Positions 13,062 through 13,197 of a stretch of DNA of 13,197 bases are shown piece after piece; within the stretch, counting starts at the first letter, position 1, and every line of letters begins with the position of its first letter. Position numbers and translations under genes: made by a program. The notes under the pieces were generated by a model. It did not search any database. It was given only the letters and a program-made list of their open reading frames with translations, and was not told where the DNA came from. This stretch comes from Bacillota bacterium (GTDB lineage Bacteria; Bacillota; Clostridia; Lachnospirales; WQUN01), in NCBI GenBank assembly GCA_009782085.1, contig WQUN01000096.1, positions 1 through 13,197 of the forward strand, given 5' to 3'.

Positions 13062-13197
13062 TTACAGGATTATGCAGAGAAGCCCCCCGGACCCCTCGTT
13101 TATGATCTTCTGCAGCGTTTCCTGCAATTTCACCTGCGCGTCCTCAGGCATACGGTAGAGCTTGTTGTGCAGGCCCTCCTTGACCATGTCGTGCATG
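13062..13197 (-). CDS. 3' end of an unidentified gene
   Basis: The frame enters from the right edge and ends at TAA (13062-13064). The visible 45 residues include KEGLHNKLYRMPEDAQVKLQ and end INEGSGGLLCIIL. The middle part looks helical and amphipathic. No motif identifies a family. An ATG sits at 13196, but no ribosome site can be seen before it, so the true start is probably outside the window. The strong terminator just downstream supports a real expressed gene. Confidence 0.65.
   Translation of the reverse strand, partial: MHDMVKEGLHNKLYRMPEDAQVKLQETLQKIINEGSGGLLCIIL

Overview
The window is bacterial, roughly 60% G+C, with densely packed genes, strong AGGAGG-type ribosome binding sites and some GTG/TTG starts. 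The gene set suggests a Bacillota (Clostridia-like) genome, with low to moderate confidence: a heterodimeric multidrug-type ABC exporter, an S66 LD-carboxypeptidase, a DUF2130 coiled-coil protein, a cytosolic GH38 alpha-mannosidase and an N-terminally lipidated protein. No tRNA, rRNA or CRISPR array was seen.

Layout. 1-356: no gene, filled with small palindromic repeats. 357-3188 (-): GH38 alpha-mannosidase. 3207-3458: AT-rich divergent intergenic region. 3459-5669 (+): a 736-residue Asn/Ala/Thr-rich lipoprotein-like protein built of repeats; three 28-bp tandem repeats and stop codons cut off its apparent C-terminal tail (5721-5798). 5799-6292: no gene, but repeats, hairpins and an orphan terminator. 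6293-7765 (-): DUF2130 protein with a tandemly duplicated coiled coil. 7784-7891: a MITE-like palindromic element. 7900-9765 and 9766-11721 (-): two ABC half-transporters that abut exactly and form an asymmetric heterodimer. 11728-11900 (+): remnant of an AbrB-type antitoxin / PIN toxin module. 11912-12811 (-): S66 LD-carboxypeptidase with a good promoter. 12978-13018: strong terminator of a gene whose 3' end (13062-13197) enters from the right edge.

How the parts relate. From the promoter at 12914-12942, transcription can run leftward through the carboxypeptidase into the two ABC genes, since no terminator separates them, and possibly on into DUF2130. The ABC pair forms one unit: the upstream subunit has a degenerate catalytic site (Asp for the Walker B Glu, Gln for the switch His) and the downstream subunit is canonical. 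The mannosidase and the repeat lipoprotein are divergently transcribed and not obviously linked in function.

The most unusual theme is tandem amplification. Four separate loci carry fresh-looking tandem repeats: 24 bp x10 inside an ABC transporter linker, 120 bp x3 in the DUF2130 coiled coil, 69 bp x6-7 in the lipoprotein, and 28 bp x3 at its 3' end. A 34-bp-period duplication also overlaps the DUF2130 stop codon. Several dispersed palindromic families occupy almost every intergenic gap, and a 52-bp near-identical inverted pair flanks a 7-kb block.
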